The notes under the pieces: generated by a model
What the model saw: the letters and a program-made list of their open reading frames with translations, nothing else
Database searches by the model: none
Told to the model about the DNA's origin: nothing
Assembly (NCBI GenBank): GCA_012799975.1
Contig: JAAZKF010000038.1
Location: 1-34,355 of the forward strand
From: Burkholderiales bacterium
GTDB lineage: Bacteria; Vulcanimicrobiota; Xenobia; Xenobiales; Xenobiaceae
Reading direction: 5' to 3'
DNA: 34,355 nt
Program-made: the position numbers and the translations under genes
Shown: piece by piece, positions 17,396-25,583 of the stretch
How the letters are laid out: each line of letters starts with the position of its first letter
Position numbering within the stretch: the stretch's first letter is position 1

Positions 17396-17907
17396 CCTCC
17401 CCCGAGCCGGAACCAGACGACGCCCCGAGGGTGCAGGTGCGGGTCAGTCAGAGCGATCTGCCAACCCAGAGCCGCCTCCCCCTGGGCTTCCTGCGCCGGG
17501 TGGCCCGCTTGGCAGTCAGCCAGGGGAACCCATCGGGCCAGACCGGCCCGGTCGAGATCAGCCTGATCCTGACTGGGGACCGCCGGGTCCAGGAGCTCAA
17601 CCGCGACTATCGTGGGCAAGACCGACCCACGGACGTGCTTTCCTTCTCGTTGTGGGAAGGGCAGGTCCCCCCACCTCCTCCCCCCGGCCAACCGCGCCTG
17701 TTGGGCGACGTGGTGATCAGCCTGGAAACCGCCCGACGCCAAGCCTCCGAGCAGGGGCACGACCTTCGGCGTGAGGTGGCCTGGCTCATCAGCCACGGCG
17801 TCCTGCACCTGCTGGGTTACGACCATCCCGATCCCAAGTCACGAAAAAGCATGCAGTCCATTGAGGAACGGGTCCTGGCCGCGCTGGAAAGGGATGGCGC
17901 CCTGTGA
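17392..17907 (+). CDS. ybeY: Endoribonuclease YbeY (rRNA maturation factor)
   Basis: Single-strand endoribonuclease involved in 16S rRNA 3'-end maturation and ribosome quality control. The 171-residue product has the zinc-binding motif HGVLHLLGYDH with H135, H139 and H145, and the upstream family segment LNRDYRGQDRPTDVLSFSL. The start is GTG 17392 overlapping the pgpH stop (GTGA). It carries an N-terminal extension of about 30 residues and a Pro-run loop (PPPPPPGQP) in place of a short loop. The stop overlaps the dgkA start. Confidence 0.93.
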   Translation: MTSPEPEPDDAPRVQVRVSQSDLPTQSRLPLGFLRRVARLAVSQGNPSGQTGPVEISLILTGDRRVQELNRDYRGQDRPTDVLSFSLWEGQVPPPPPPGQPRLLGDVVISLETARRQASEQGHDLRREVAWLISHGVLHLLGYDHPDPKSRKSMQSIEERVLAALERDGAL

Positions 17908-18713
17908 GTTCGCGTTCCAGTCTGCTGGCCCGCCGACACAGCGGGGGAGCGGCGCGCCGCCCCCGGTCGGGGAACCCGCCGCCCTTGCCGGGGAAGAGTC
18001 GGAACCTTCTGGACAGCGTTCAGTTCGCTTTGGACGGGATCGTCTATGCCGTCCGACACGAACGCAACGTCAAGATCCACTTCGTGGCGGCGGTGGTCGT
18101 CCTGGTAGCCTGCCTGATCCTGCCCCTGGACCCGCTGGGAGTCCTGATGGTCTTGGGGGCCACCAGCCTGGTCCTGGTTGCCGAACTGATCAACACCGCC
18201 ATCGAATCGGTGGTGAACATGACCATCCAAGGGCACCATCCCCTGGCCCGAATCGCCAAAGACGTCGCCGCGGCCGCCGTCCTGGTCTCTGCCTTCTTCT
18301 CCTTGGGAGTCGCCTGGCAGATCCTGATTCCTGCCCTGTCTGCGGTGTACTGGGAACTTCAGGACTCGGGCTGGTCGCGGCTGGCCGGAGATCCCGTTCC
18401 CCTGCTCTGCTTTGGGGTAATCCTCCTGACCCTGGGGGTAGTGGTGGTCCTGGCCGTCTCGCATCGCGGCCCCTTCCCTCCGAGCCGGCTGGTCCTGGGC
18501 CACGCCGCCCTGGCCTTCGGGGTCTCGGCCGCGGTGCTCTCGGTCACCCGCGAGCCCCTGGCCAGTCTGCTGGCCATTCCCTTCGCAGCGATGGTATCGC
18601 GTCGCCATGTCCACACGGGGATCCACGGCTGGCCCCAGGTTCTGGGGGGGGCGACCCTGGGCGTCTTGCTGAGCCTCTGCCTGCTTATGGCGGCCCGAAA
18701 GGTGATCCCCTGA
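17904..18713 (+). CDS. dgkA: Diacylglycerol/undecaprenol kinase fused to a degenerate PAP2-like domain
   Basis: Integral membrane lipid kinase of the DgkA family. Residues about 33-140 hold the kinase: SVQFALDGIVYAVRHERNVKIHF, then LVLVAELINTAIESVVNM with the catalytic glutamates and the KD pair IAKDVAAAAVL. Single-domain DgkA ends near there, but this protein continues to 269 residues with four to five more helices. That part resembles PAP2 phosphatases: PPSRLVLGHAALAFG (motif 2-like, with an insertion) and VHTGIHGWPQVLGGATLG (motif 3-like). The motif 3 aspartate is replaced by glutamine, so phosphatase activity is doubtful. A basic, Pro-rich tail of 30 residues precedes the kinase. GTG start overlaps ybeY; the stop overlaps corC (TGATG). 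Confidence 0.85.
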   Translation: MSSRSSLLARRHSGGAARRPRSGNPPPLPGKSRNLLDSVQFALDGIVYAVRHERNVKIHFVAAVVVLVACLILPLDPLGVLMVLGATSLVLVAELINTAIESVVNMTIQGHHPLARIAKDVAAAAVLVSAFFSLGVAWQILIPALSAVYWELQDSGWSRLAGDPVPLLCFGVILLTLGVVVVLAVSHRGPFPPSRLVLGHAALAFGVSAAVLSVTREPLASLLAIPFAAMVSRRHVHTGIHGWPQVLGGATLGVLLSLCLLMAARKVIP

Positions 18714-19981
18714 TGAGTACCTGGAATCATTGCGGGGTCATCGAGGTCCAACTGCTCTGCGGGGTGACCGCTGCCATCCTGGTATCAGGGCTCTTGGAAG
18801 CCGCCAGCACGGCCATCTCACAGTTCAGCCAACTGCGCCTGGCGGCCTTGGTCGAGGAGGGGCGTGCGGACCTGCGCCCCCTCCAGGACCGTTGGGGGGT
18901 TCTGACCGCGGTGATGGGGGCCCAGGCGGTAGCCTTGATGCTGGTGGGCAGTCAGACCACCATCCTGGCCGGGCGCATCCACCAGGGGTTCTGGACTCTT
19001 CTGGCGGCCCTGGCCCTGGCCACGCTGCTGATCGCGCTGGCCAGCCTGCTGGGACGGCTGGCCGCCCTGCGCCACCCCGAATCGATGTTCCTGCGCATGG
19101 CCCTGCCGCTGCGCCTCCTCCATGCCGTATCCACCCCCCTGCTGGCCGTGCTGGTATGGACTGCCCGTCCCCTGGCCCAGGGTTCTCCGTCGGAAACCCC
19201 GGCCTCACCCCTGGTGACCGAAGGCGACGTCCTGCAAATGGTGGAGGCCAGCAAGGCCCAAGGAGTCCTGGAACAGGACGAGGCCGAGATGATCCACTCG
19301 ATCATCGAGTTCGGCGAAACCATCGCCCGGGAGGTCATGGTGCCGCGGGTGGACATCGCGGCTGTTCCGCTGGAGATGCCCCTGGAAGAGGTGGTGGACC
19401 GGATAATCGAAAAGGGTTTCTCACGCCTGCCCGTCTTCCGCGACAGCATCGACCATGTGGTCGGCCTGGTCTACAGCAAGGACCTTCTGGCCGCCGAACG
19501 CCAGAACCGCACAGACACCCCCCTCCAGGACCTGATCCGTCCCGCCAAGTTCGTTCCGGGAAGCAAGACGGTCGACCTGATCCTTCGCGAGCTGCAACAA
19601 GAGAAGGTGGCCATGGCCATCGTCGTCGATGAGTATGGAGGTACGGAAGGCCTTCTGACCATGGAGGATATCCTGGAGGAGATCGTCGGAGATATCGTCG
19701 ACGAGTATGATCCCGAGAATCCTCCAACCGTCATCCGCGAGCAGGACGGATCGACCCTGGTCGATGCCAAGATGATCCTGGAGGACGTGAACTCCACCCT
19801 TTCCCTGAACCTTCCCGTCGACGAATATGAGACCCTGGGCGGATACGTCTATGGCCTTCTGGGCCGGGTCCCGGCGCAGGGCGAATCGATCGAGGTGGAC
19901 GGCCTGCGCCTGGAGGTAGCCGGGGTAGACCGGCAGCGGATCACCAGCGTCCGGCTGAGCCGAATCCCCCCTCCGGCCTGA
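18713..19981 (+). CDS. CNNM/CBS-domain transporter-associated protein (CorC/HlyC, UPF0053)
   Basis: The 422-residue product has an N-terminal membrane domain of the CNNM (DUF21) type (about 1-165). It is followed by the linker MVEASKAQGVLEQDEAEMIHSIIEFGETIAREVMVPR and two CBS domains (about 200-325) containing SRLPVFRDSIDHVVGLVYSKDLL and MAIVVDEYGGTEGLLTMEDILEEIVGDIVDEYD. A CorC/HlyC C-terminal domain (about 340-420) ends the protein. The family is linked to Mg2+/Co2+ efflux and metal homeostasis. ATG 18713 overlaps the dgkA stop. It closes the four-gene run and converges on a minus-strand gene with only 3 nt between the stops. Confidence 0.87.
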   Translation: MSTWNHCGVIEVQLLCGVTAAILVSGLLEAASTAISQFSQLRLAALVEEGRADLRPLQDRWGVLTAVMGAQAVALMLVGSQTTILAGRIHQGFWTLLAALALATLLIALASLLGRLAALRHPESMFLRMALPLRLLHAVSTPLLAVLVWTARPLAQGSPSETPASPLVTEGDVLQMVEASKAQGVLEQDEAEMIHSIIEFGETIAREVMVPRVDIAAVPLEMPLEEVVDRIIEKGFSRLPVFRDSIDHVVGLVYSKDLLAAERQNRTDTPLQDLIRPAKFVPGSKTVDLILRELQQEKVAMAIVVDEYGGTEGLLTMEDILEEIVGDIVDEYDPENPPTVIREQDGSTLVDAKMILEDVNSTLSLNLPVDEYETLGGYVYGLLGRVPAQGESIEVDGLRLEVAGVDRQRITSVRLSRIPPPA

Positions 19982-19984
19982 GGC

Positions 19985-20350
19985 TCACCCCCAGGAACCC
20001 ATCTCCCCTCCGTCGGCCCCCGGCAGCGGAAACTTGCGTAGGCCGTGGGAAGGCGTCACGATCGGTTCCTGTCCGCTCTGCAACTCGATGCGCAAATCGG
20101 AGCGGACCCCAGCCTGAAGTTCGCGCTCGGCATGAGGCCACCCCCCCTCGACCAGACGGTCGAAATCCGGGCCCATCCGGGGGATCAGACTGGTGGGGAT
20201 CGAGACCAGCATGGTGAACCTAGGGGAACCATCGTGGGGACGGAACATATAGAGCAAGGACTCGCCGATGAATCCCGGCACGTACTTGCGTTCGGATCGC
20301 CAGGTGAAGACTTCGCCTGAGGCGAGCGAAATTTGATGATTGCGCTGCAT
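19985..20350 (-). CDS. Small hypothetical protein
   Basis: A 121-residue reading frame that fills the gap between corC and the RNase H-NUDIX gene. I do not recognise the family. The composition is soluble and mixed, with no signal peptide or membrane segment; the middle, GFIGESLLYMFRPHDGSPRFTMLVSIPTSLIPRMGPDFDRLVEGGWPHAERELQAGV, reads like a folded beta-alpha protein. The ATG at 20350 has only a weak ribosome site. It is divergent from the next gene with 45 bp between starts. Filling an otherwise empty gap and natural-looking composition support it as real. Confidence 0.55.
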   Translation of the reverse strand: MQRNHQISLASGEVFTWRSERKYVPGFIGESLLYMFRPHDGSPRFTMLVSIPTSLIPRMGPDFDRLVEGGWPHAERELQAGVRSDLRIELQSGQEPIVTPSHGLRKFPLPGADGGEMGSWG

Positions 20351-20395
20351 GCCTGATTATTCGGCCAACAGAGGACGCCAGACCTGCCGGGAGAA

Positions 20396-21289
20396 GTGGC
20401 GGGGGTGCCTGGAATTCTGAACATCCACCTTGACGGCGCCTCCCTGGGGAATCCAGGGCCCGCTGGGATCGGTCTAGTGCTGCGCCCAGAAGGGGGGCCG
20501 GCCCAGGAGATCGCCGAGGCGATCGGCCAGGCCACGAGCCACCAGGCGGACTATCGGGCCCTGTTACGCGCCCTGCACCTGGCCCGCGATCTCGGCCACA
20601 CCCGGGTGCACATCTACTCCGATAACCCCCTGATGATGCGACAGATGCGTGGCGAATCCCGCGTGCGCGATCCCCTGTCGCGGCCCCTCTTCCGAGAGGC
20701 CATGAGACTGACCCGCGAGCTCGACGTCCGCTTCAACAAGGTGACCCGCGAGGCCAACCGCCAGGCTGACCAACTGGCCCGCAGGGCAGCACGTGGCCAA
20801 ACTCCGCCTCCCCCCCCGATTCAGGAGCCCCCCCCCGACCAGCCGAAAGAAGGTCGACTTGAAGCGGTCCAGCGCTCTGCGGGTGGGGTCGTCTACAAGA
20901 AGGAGGGGAGAGCCCTGAAGGTCTGCCTGATCGCCAAACGCGGCGGGCTGGTCTGGGCCCTGCCCAAGGGCCGGGTCAACCCAGGCGAGACCTCCGAAGA
21001 GGCCGCGGTCCGAGAAATCCTGGAGGAGACAGGCCACCTGGCAGCCATCGCTGAGCAGATCGACCATATCAACTACGACTTCTACTGGAAGGAAAACCGG
21101 ACCCTGTACCACAAAGTGGTCGTCTTCTATCTGATGCCCCTGGTGCAGGAGGCGGTTGGACCTCGAGATGATGAAGCCGACGCCGTGGGCTGGTTCACCT
21201 TGGGGGAGGCCTGCCGCAAGCTGTCCTACCTCAACGAAAAGAAGGTCCTGCACCAGGCCAGACGGATCCTGCAAATGACCAGGGCCTGA
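20396..21289 (+). CDS. RNase H-like domain fused to a NUDIX hydrolase
   Basis: A 297-residue two-domain protein. Residues 1-134 resemble RNase HI: HLDGASLGNPGPAGIGLVL holds the first aspartate (D13), HQADYRALLRALHLA carries D52 where the family has glutamate (AEY), YSDNPL holds D76, and ANRQADQLA has the fourth acid. A Pro-rich linker (about 135-155) joins it to a NUDIX domain with the full box at 192-214 (GRVNPGETSEEAAVREILEETG). Possible roles are RNA/DNA hybrid cleavage plus nucleotide or RNA-cap-like hydrolysis; substrates cannot be predicted. The start is GTG 20396 or GTG 20405; the second fits the GGGAG at 20389-20393 slightly better. Confidence 0.82.
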   Translation: MAGVPGILNIHLDGASLGNPGPAGIGLVLRPEGGPAQEIAEAIGQATSHQADYRALLRALHLARDLGHTRVHIYSDNPLMMRQMRGESRVRDPLSRPLFREAMRLTRELDVRFNKVTREANRQADQLARRAARGQTPPPPPIQEPPPDQPKEGRLEAVQRSAGGVVYKKEGRALKVCLIAKRGGLVWALPKGRVNPGETSEEAAVREILEETGHLAAIAEQIDHINYDFYWKENRTLYHKVVVFYLMPLVQEAVGPRDDEADAVGWFTLGEACRKLSYLNEKKVLHQARRILQMTRA

Positions 21290-21439
21290 TCGCCCGGTCT
21301 TTTCCCTCTTCCCGATGACCACCCTCCTCGGCATGCCCAGGATGTCGATTACTGGAATCCCCATGATGTCTGGGGCTGCCAGAACGGGAAGGACCGCTCG
21401 GCCCCGGGCGGAAGACTGGTCCCTTTCCGGAGGTCATTG

Positions 21440-23104
21440 ATGCCTGAATCCACTGTCTGGCATGAGAACCGAGGCCGTCGAGGCGGGTCTGGATGCAAGG
21501 AAGGCGTGCCTCGAGGAGCGGAGCGTGGTTGGAAACTACGTGAGCACCGCAGAGATGCGCCTGACGACGCAGACGAGCCCTTCCCACCCGCACCCGGGTG
21601 TGGGTGGGACCTCAATGGAGCGGCGGTCGAATGCCACGCCAGGCGGCGGATTCAGGCGATACGCCAAGCTTTGCTGTTCATCGTCTTCCTGCTTGCGCTC
21701 GCCATGTTACCAGCAAGCGTGAAGGCAGAGCCGGGAGGGGTCTCGGGGGTCTGGTTGTCTCCCGACTGGATCCTGCCGGGAACGAGATCCTATACCGAAA
21801 ACGAGGTGCGCCGGGTGGCCCGCCAGACCCTGGAGAGCCTGGCAGCCGAGGGCATCAACACTGTCTTCCTGGAGACCTGGCTGCGCGGCTACTCGATCGC
21901 ACCTGGAATCCAGACCAGGAACTACCGCGCCACTATCCAGCCTTTCCGTCCCGGGATCGAGGGTCTGCCGGTCTACCGGCACCTGCGCTGGGACTACCGC
22001 GTGCTGGCGGACGAGGTTCAGGACCCCCTGCAGATCTTCATCGACGAAGCCCGCCCCCTGGGGATTGAGATCCACGCCTGGTGCCACGCCTTCTACTGGA
22101 AGATGGACAACACGTCGGTGATGCTCCCCTGGCATTCAGGACCGAGCCTCTGGAACGACCTGCTGGCCACCTGGCTGCGAGAGGAGGCCACCCGCCTGCA
22201 GGACTCGCCGGTCGCGGCCCCGGCTACCCTGACTCTCATGTCCGAAGCCGCGGAACTCTTCGATCACACCGACGAGCCTCGGGAGTTGGAGAAGATCCTG
22301 GCCCGGCACGGTGTCCCCCATAGAGGGAATCCCCTGGGCGCCCTGGTGCGTCAGGTCCTGCGCGCCGGAGCCCGCGAACCGGGATTCCTCCTGATCTCTT
22401 CGAGCGAGGACCCCTTCCCTGCCCCCCGCAACAAGCAACTGCGCCCCGTCTTCCTAAACCCCGAAAACCCCGAGGTGGCCCGTCGCCTGGAAGCCGCCCT
22501 GCTGAACCTGGCTGCCGGGCACCCGGGTCTGGCCGGTCTACACCTGGACCATATCCGCTTCCCGGTGGATGGCCAGGGCCTGCCCGAAGAGTTGGGGATC
22601 CAGAGCGGAACGTACAGCTACTACAACCCAGCCGACCCAGCCCAGATGGAACGCTATCAGCGCTGCCGGGAGATCATCGAGCGCCGTCTGACGGCCCTGA
22701 CGACGCTGGTCAACCGGATCCGGGAAGGACTCGATCGGCGGATCGCCCTCTCGGCAGCCGTCCTGCCCCTGTACTACCGGGAGCGGGACAACGGCCGGCG
22801 CCGTCTCTCCGGCTATGATTTCTCCTGCCAGGACTGGTATGCCTGGAAGGTGGATTTCGTGGTCCCGATGATGTACGACTTCAACCCCTATGTCATCCGC
22901 AGTATCCTGAGGGAATTCGCCGAGGACCAGGAGCGCCTGCATGGGCGCCGGACCATCGCCGTCTACCCGGGAATCAGCCACCTGCAACTGGCCCGCTCGG
23001 GAGCCCTGGCGGCGAGCGACTGGGTCTTCTTCGACCTGACCCTGGCCCGGGATTTGAAATTCGAAAGACAGCCTGTCGAAGACCTGGACTTCGAGCCGGA
23101 ATAA
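21440..23104 (+). CDS. GHL10-type secreted glycoside hydrolase, start region invaded by repeat copy 2
   Basis: A protein of the GHL10 (DUF187, family-10-like glycosyl hydrolase) group. The segments SGVWLSPDWILPG, EGINTVFLETWLRG, GLHLDHIRFP and VDFVVPMMYDFNPYVIR fit the TIM-barrel family. GGAGGT (21429-21434) stands five bases before ATG 21440, but the next 213-214 bases are repeat copy 2, read in frame without stops for 71 codons. A normal signal peptide (AIRQALLFIVFLLALAMLPASVKA) begins right after the repeat. The mature enzyme would act outside the cytoplasm on cell-wall or polysaccharide material. The 554-residue product now has about 71 foreign residues before the signal, which may impair export. 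The active-site acid cannot be assigned with confidence. Confidence 0.8.
   Translation: MPESTVWHENRGRRGGSGCKEGVPRGAERGWKLREHRRDAPDDADEPFPPAPGCGWDLNGAAVECHARRRIQAIRQALLFIVFLLALAMLPASVKAEPGGVSGVWLSPDWILPGTRSYTENEVRRVARQTLESLAAEGINTVFLETWLRGYSIAPGIQTRNYRATIQPFRPGIEGLPVYRHLRWDYRVLADEVQDPLQIFIDEARPLGIEIHAWCHAFYWKMDNTSVMLPWHSGPSLWNDLLATWLREEATRLQDSPVAAPATLTLMSEAAELFDHTDEPRELEKILARHGVPHRGNPLGALVRQVLRAGAREPGFLLISSSEDPFPAPRNKQLRPVFLNPENPEVARRLEAALLNLAAGHPGLAGLHLDHIRFPVDGQGLPEELGIQSGTYSYYNPADPAQMERYQRCREIIERRLTALTTLVNRIREGLDRRIALSAAVLPLYYRERDNGRRRLSGYDFSCQDWYAWKVDFVVPMMYDFNPYVIRSILREFAEDQERLHGRRTIAVYPGISHLQLARSGALAASDWVFFDLTLARDLKFERQPVEDLDFEPE
21443..21656 (+). repeat. Dispersed inverted-repeat element, copy 2 (214 bp, inside a gene)
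   Basis: Same element as copies 1 and 3, beginning CCTGAATCCACTGTCTGGCA and ending CGCCAGGCGGCGGATTCAGG. It is two bases shorter, the difference falling near base 21510. The left arm has diverged from the right arm, so the terminal stem here is less perfect. It sits immediately after the ATG of the GHL10 gene. No target duplication is visible. Confidence 0.9.
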
Positions 23105-23219
23105 CCGGGCAGGCGGCGCGCCCGACCCTTCAGGACCACGGGGAGTAACAGGGAGGAACTCTCCCGGAGACTGCCAAACAAACGTTCTTCTCCAGGAATC
23201 CAGAAGCGAGGTGCGCCAC

Positions 23220-23945
23220 GTGGACTCGACCATCTTCCTTTCTGAAGTCGTAGGAACGGCCCTGCTCATGTTGTTAGGCTGCGGAGTGGTGGCCAACGTA
23301 GTGCTCAAGGGCACCAAGGGGAGCGGGGGCGGCTTCCTGATGATCAACGTAGGCTGGGCCCTGGGAGTCTACTGTGGAGTCCTGACCGCCTACAAGTCGG
23401 GAGGACACCTTAACCCGGCGGTAACCTTGGGGCTGATTGCTGCGGGCGACCCCACGGCCAAGGCCCACCTGGGCACCTACCTGGTGGCCCAGATGCTGGG
23501 TGCGATGATCGGGGCCGGGTTGGCTTGGCTCTCCTACAAGGACCACCTCGATGCCGAGCCCGATCCCGTCAGCAAACTGGCCGTCTTCTCGACCTTCCCG
23601 GCCATCCGCAACCCATGGATGAACCTCATCACCGAGATCATCGGCACCTTCGTGTTGGTCTTCGTGGTGCTGGCCTTCGGCAAGCACGGCGACGCCAAGG
23701 GTCTGGCCTCCCTGGGTGCCCTGCCGGTGGCCTTGCTGATCCTGGCCATCGGCGCCTCGCTGGGAGGCCCCACGGGATACGCCATCAACCCAGCCCGTGA
23801 CCTGGGTCCGCGCCTGATGCACGCCATCCTGCCGATCCAGGGCAAGGGCAGCAGCGACTGGAGCTACGCCTGGGTCCCGATCGTCGGCCCGATCCTGGGA
23901 GGCATCCTGGCGGGTCTTCTGGCCGCCCCCCTCCTGCCGGTCTGA
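23220..23945 (+). CDS. glpF: Aquaglyceroporin (glycerol uptake facilitator, MIP family)
   Basis: Inner-membrane channel of the major intrinsic protein family with six predicted helices and both NPA boxes: GGHLNPAVTLG and GYAINPARDLGPR. The aspartate after the second NPA (NPARD) is typical of glycerol-conducting rather than water-only channels. About 241 residues, slightly short for GlpF. GTG 23220 has GAGG eight bases upstream; a second in-frame GTG at 23211 would add three residues. No glycerol kinase or glycerol-3-phosphate dehydrogenase is adjacent, so the physiological solute is open. Confidence 0.87.
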   Translation: MDSTIFLSEVVGTALLMLLGCGVVANVVLKGTKGSGGGFLMINVGWALGVYCGVLTAYKSGGHLNPAVTLGLIAAGDPTAKAHLGTYLVAQMLGAMIGAGLAWLSYKDHLDAEPDPVSKLAVFSTFPAIRNPWMNLITEIIGTFVLVFVVLAFGKHGDAKGLASLGALPVALLILAIGASLGGPTGYAINPARDLGPRLMHAILPIQGKGSSDWSYAWVPIVGPILGGILAGLLAAPLLPV

Positions 23946-24313
23946 CCCCTCCACCCTGCTCGGCGATACTCGCCCGCCGGCCATCGGCTGCGGCTGGCTG
24001 CAGCCATGTCCGATATCGATCCGCATCTTCCGCCCTATGCGCTTCCGAGAATTCGCGGTGGAATCAGGCGGTGACCCGAGCGGAAAGCCAATGACCAGCC
24101 TGTCTACGGGAGAGGAAGGCCAGGAGATCAGCAGGTAAACTCGAGCGCCCCCTGACAAGTTTTGGCACCTCCCCCATCGTATACTCAACCTGCACTGCAG
24201 TTCCGCGGGAATCCTCAGGCGCAAGCGGGAGCCGCTGCACTGCGGCAGGAACCATAGACCTTCAGGGTTAGAGCCCAGGACATATTGAACAACAAACAGG
24301 GAGGCGCCCACGC
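23946..24313 (+). promoter_or_regulatory. 368-nt gap upstream of the cas operon
   Basis: No gene is seen. The stretch is less GC-rich than its surroundings near 24150-24200. A -10-like TATACT occurs at 24180-24185, but no good -35 stands 16-18 nt upstream (TTGGCA at 24162-24167 is too near). AGGGAGG (24298-24304) is the ribosome site of cas7. The cas operon promoter most probably lies here. Confidence 0.35.
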
Positions 24314-25582
24314 ATGGCCAGCACCGTTATCAATCTGAGTCTCCTGGAAGACGCCGTGGCAGGACAGTATGCTGCGATCCGCAGCATCACGCGATTGCAG
24401 CCGGCCGGAGGCGCCGGCGACAAGGTCTTCCCGCCGACCTACGTCAAGGAGGGCCGCAGCACTACCAAATACGCAGTCGAGAATCGCAAGATCGATGGCC
24501 GCGAAGTGATGACAGTGCTCCTGGATTCTGTGCCTTCTCAAGCCAATCGGATGGAGGAGGCTTTGCTCGATGGTTGGCGCCGCGGGGAACTGAATGTCTT
24601 CCCGCTCATCGAGGTCGACTTCAGTGAGTACGAGGATCTGGCCGACCTGGACCGCCTCACCTCTCTGCAGACCCCCCATCGTATCGCGGATGCCCTGCTC
24701 CGAGACAGCGTCGACCACGATGGTGTCCCCTTCCGCCAGACCGACTACGGACGCGCCTTCAGCGAAAGCAGGACCAACCACGCCACGGGCATGTTCCGGA
24801 CATGTCCAACCGCCCTGATTTTCGGCTGCTGGGATTCAACGGGTCCCAAGGGCGGGCTGGGTTCGAAATTCCAACGGTGCGTGGTCTCCGAGATCGTCGG
24901 CTATGATGTGGTCTTCGGCGTGAAGACGGCAAGCCGCATCGACCCCACCGGCATCGAGCGCAAGGCCGGCACCGTTTATGAATCGAAGTCGGACCCGAAT
25001 GAGTGGACCACCATCATTGCAGAGGCTGCTGTGGACGCCAAGGGCAACCCGAAGCTCTTCAGCCGCAAGGGAGCCGGCGACAAGGGAACCCCCGCAGTCA
25101 TCAACCACGGGAATATCCCTCCGTCCATCGATGCGGAAGCCGGTGGCGTCACCATCGACCACGCCATCCAGACAACCGTGCTTTCCCTGCCAGGCTTGCG
25201 GCGGCTGCGCTTCCAGACCGACGTCAAAGGCCAACGACTGGACGATTCTGCACGTCCTGCCGCCGAACTGGCTGCCAGGACCGCGCTGGCCGCACTCGCC
25301 CTGGCCGCGATCGTGTATCTCCGTGAGAACGACTATGATCTCCGGTCACGTGCCCTCCTGGTGCCGACCGAGCCGCTCGTCTTCCAGTTCGTCGGGCGCG
25401 ATGGCTTGGTCGAGGAATACACCTTGGACCGCGAAGGAGCGGTTGCCTTGCTGCGCGAGGCGGCTCGGAAGGCTGAGGCGGCGGGTATGGGCTGGACCCC
25501 CGGGCCACTTTCCCTGAAGCCCTCACCGAAGTTGGCGAGACTGATCCAGGTCAGCCGGTCCACCGTCGCCGGGGCTGAGTAA
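24314..25582 (+). CDS. cas7: Type I-G Cas7 (Csb1, GSU0053 family)
   Basis: Backbone subunit of the type I-G (I-U) CRISPR interference complex, which coats the crRNA. The 422-residue product matches the Csb1 pattern: KVFPPTYVKEGRSTTKYAVE near the N-terminus, VLLDSVPSQANRMEEALLDGW, then SLQTPHRIADALLRDS and ALIFGCWDSTGPKGGLGSKFQRCVVSEIVGYDV in the middle. ATG 24314 has AGGGAGG nine bases upstream. It opens the cas operon; csb2 starts one base after its stop. Confidence 0.92.
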   Translation: MASTVINLSLLEDAVAGQYAAIRSITRLQPAGGAGDKVFPPTYVKEGRSTTKYAVENRKIDGREVMTVLLDSVPSQANRMEEALLDGWRRGELNVFPLIEVDFSEYEDLADLDRLTSLQTPHRIADALLRDSVDHDGVPFRQTDYGRAFSESRTNHATGMFRTCPTALIFGCWDSTGPKGGLGSKFQRCVVSEIVGYDVVFGVKTASRIDPTGIERKAGTVYESKSDPNEWTTIIAEAAVDAKGNPKLFSRKGAGDKGTPAVINHGNIPPSIDAEAGGVTIDHAIQTTVLSLPGLRRLRFQTDVKGQRLDDSARPAAELAARTALAALALAAIVYLRENDYDLRSRALLVPTEPLVFQFVGRDGLVEEYTLDREGAVALLREAARKAEAAGMGWTPGPLSLKPSPKLARLIQVSRSTVAGAE

Positions 25583-25583
25583 A

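Noticed and set aside
21437-21662. Target duplication around repeat copy 2
   Set aside because: Left flank TTGATG and right flank CGATAC (or GCGATA) do not match at any sensible offset.
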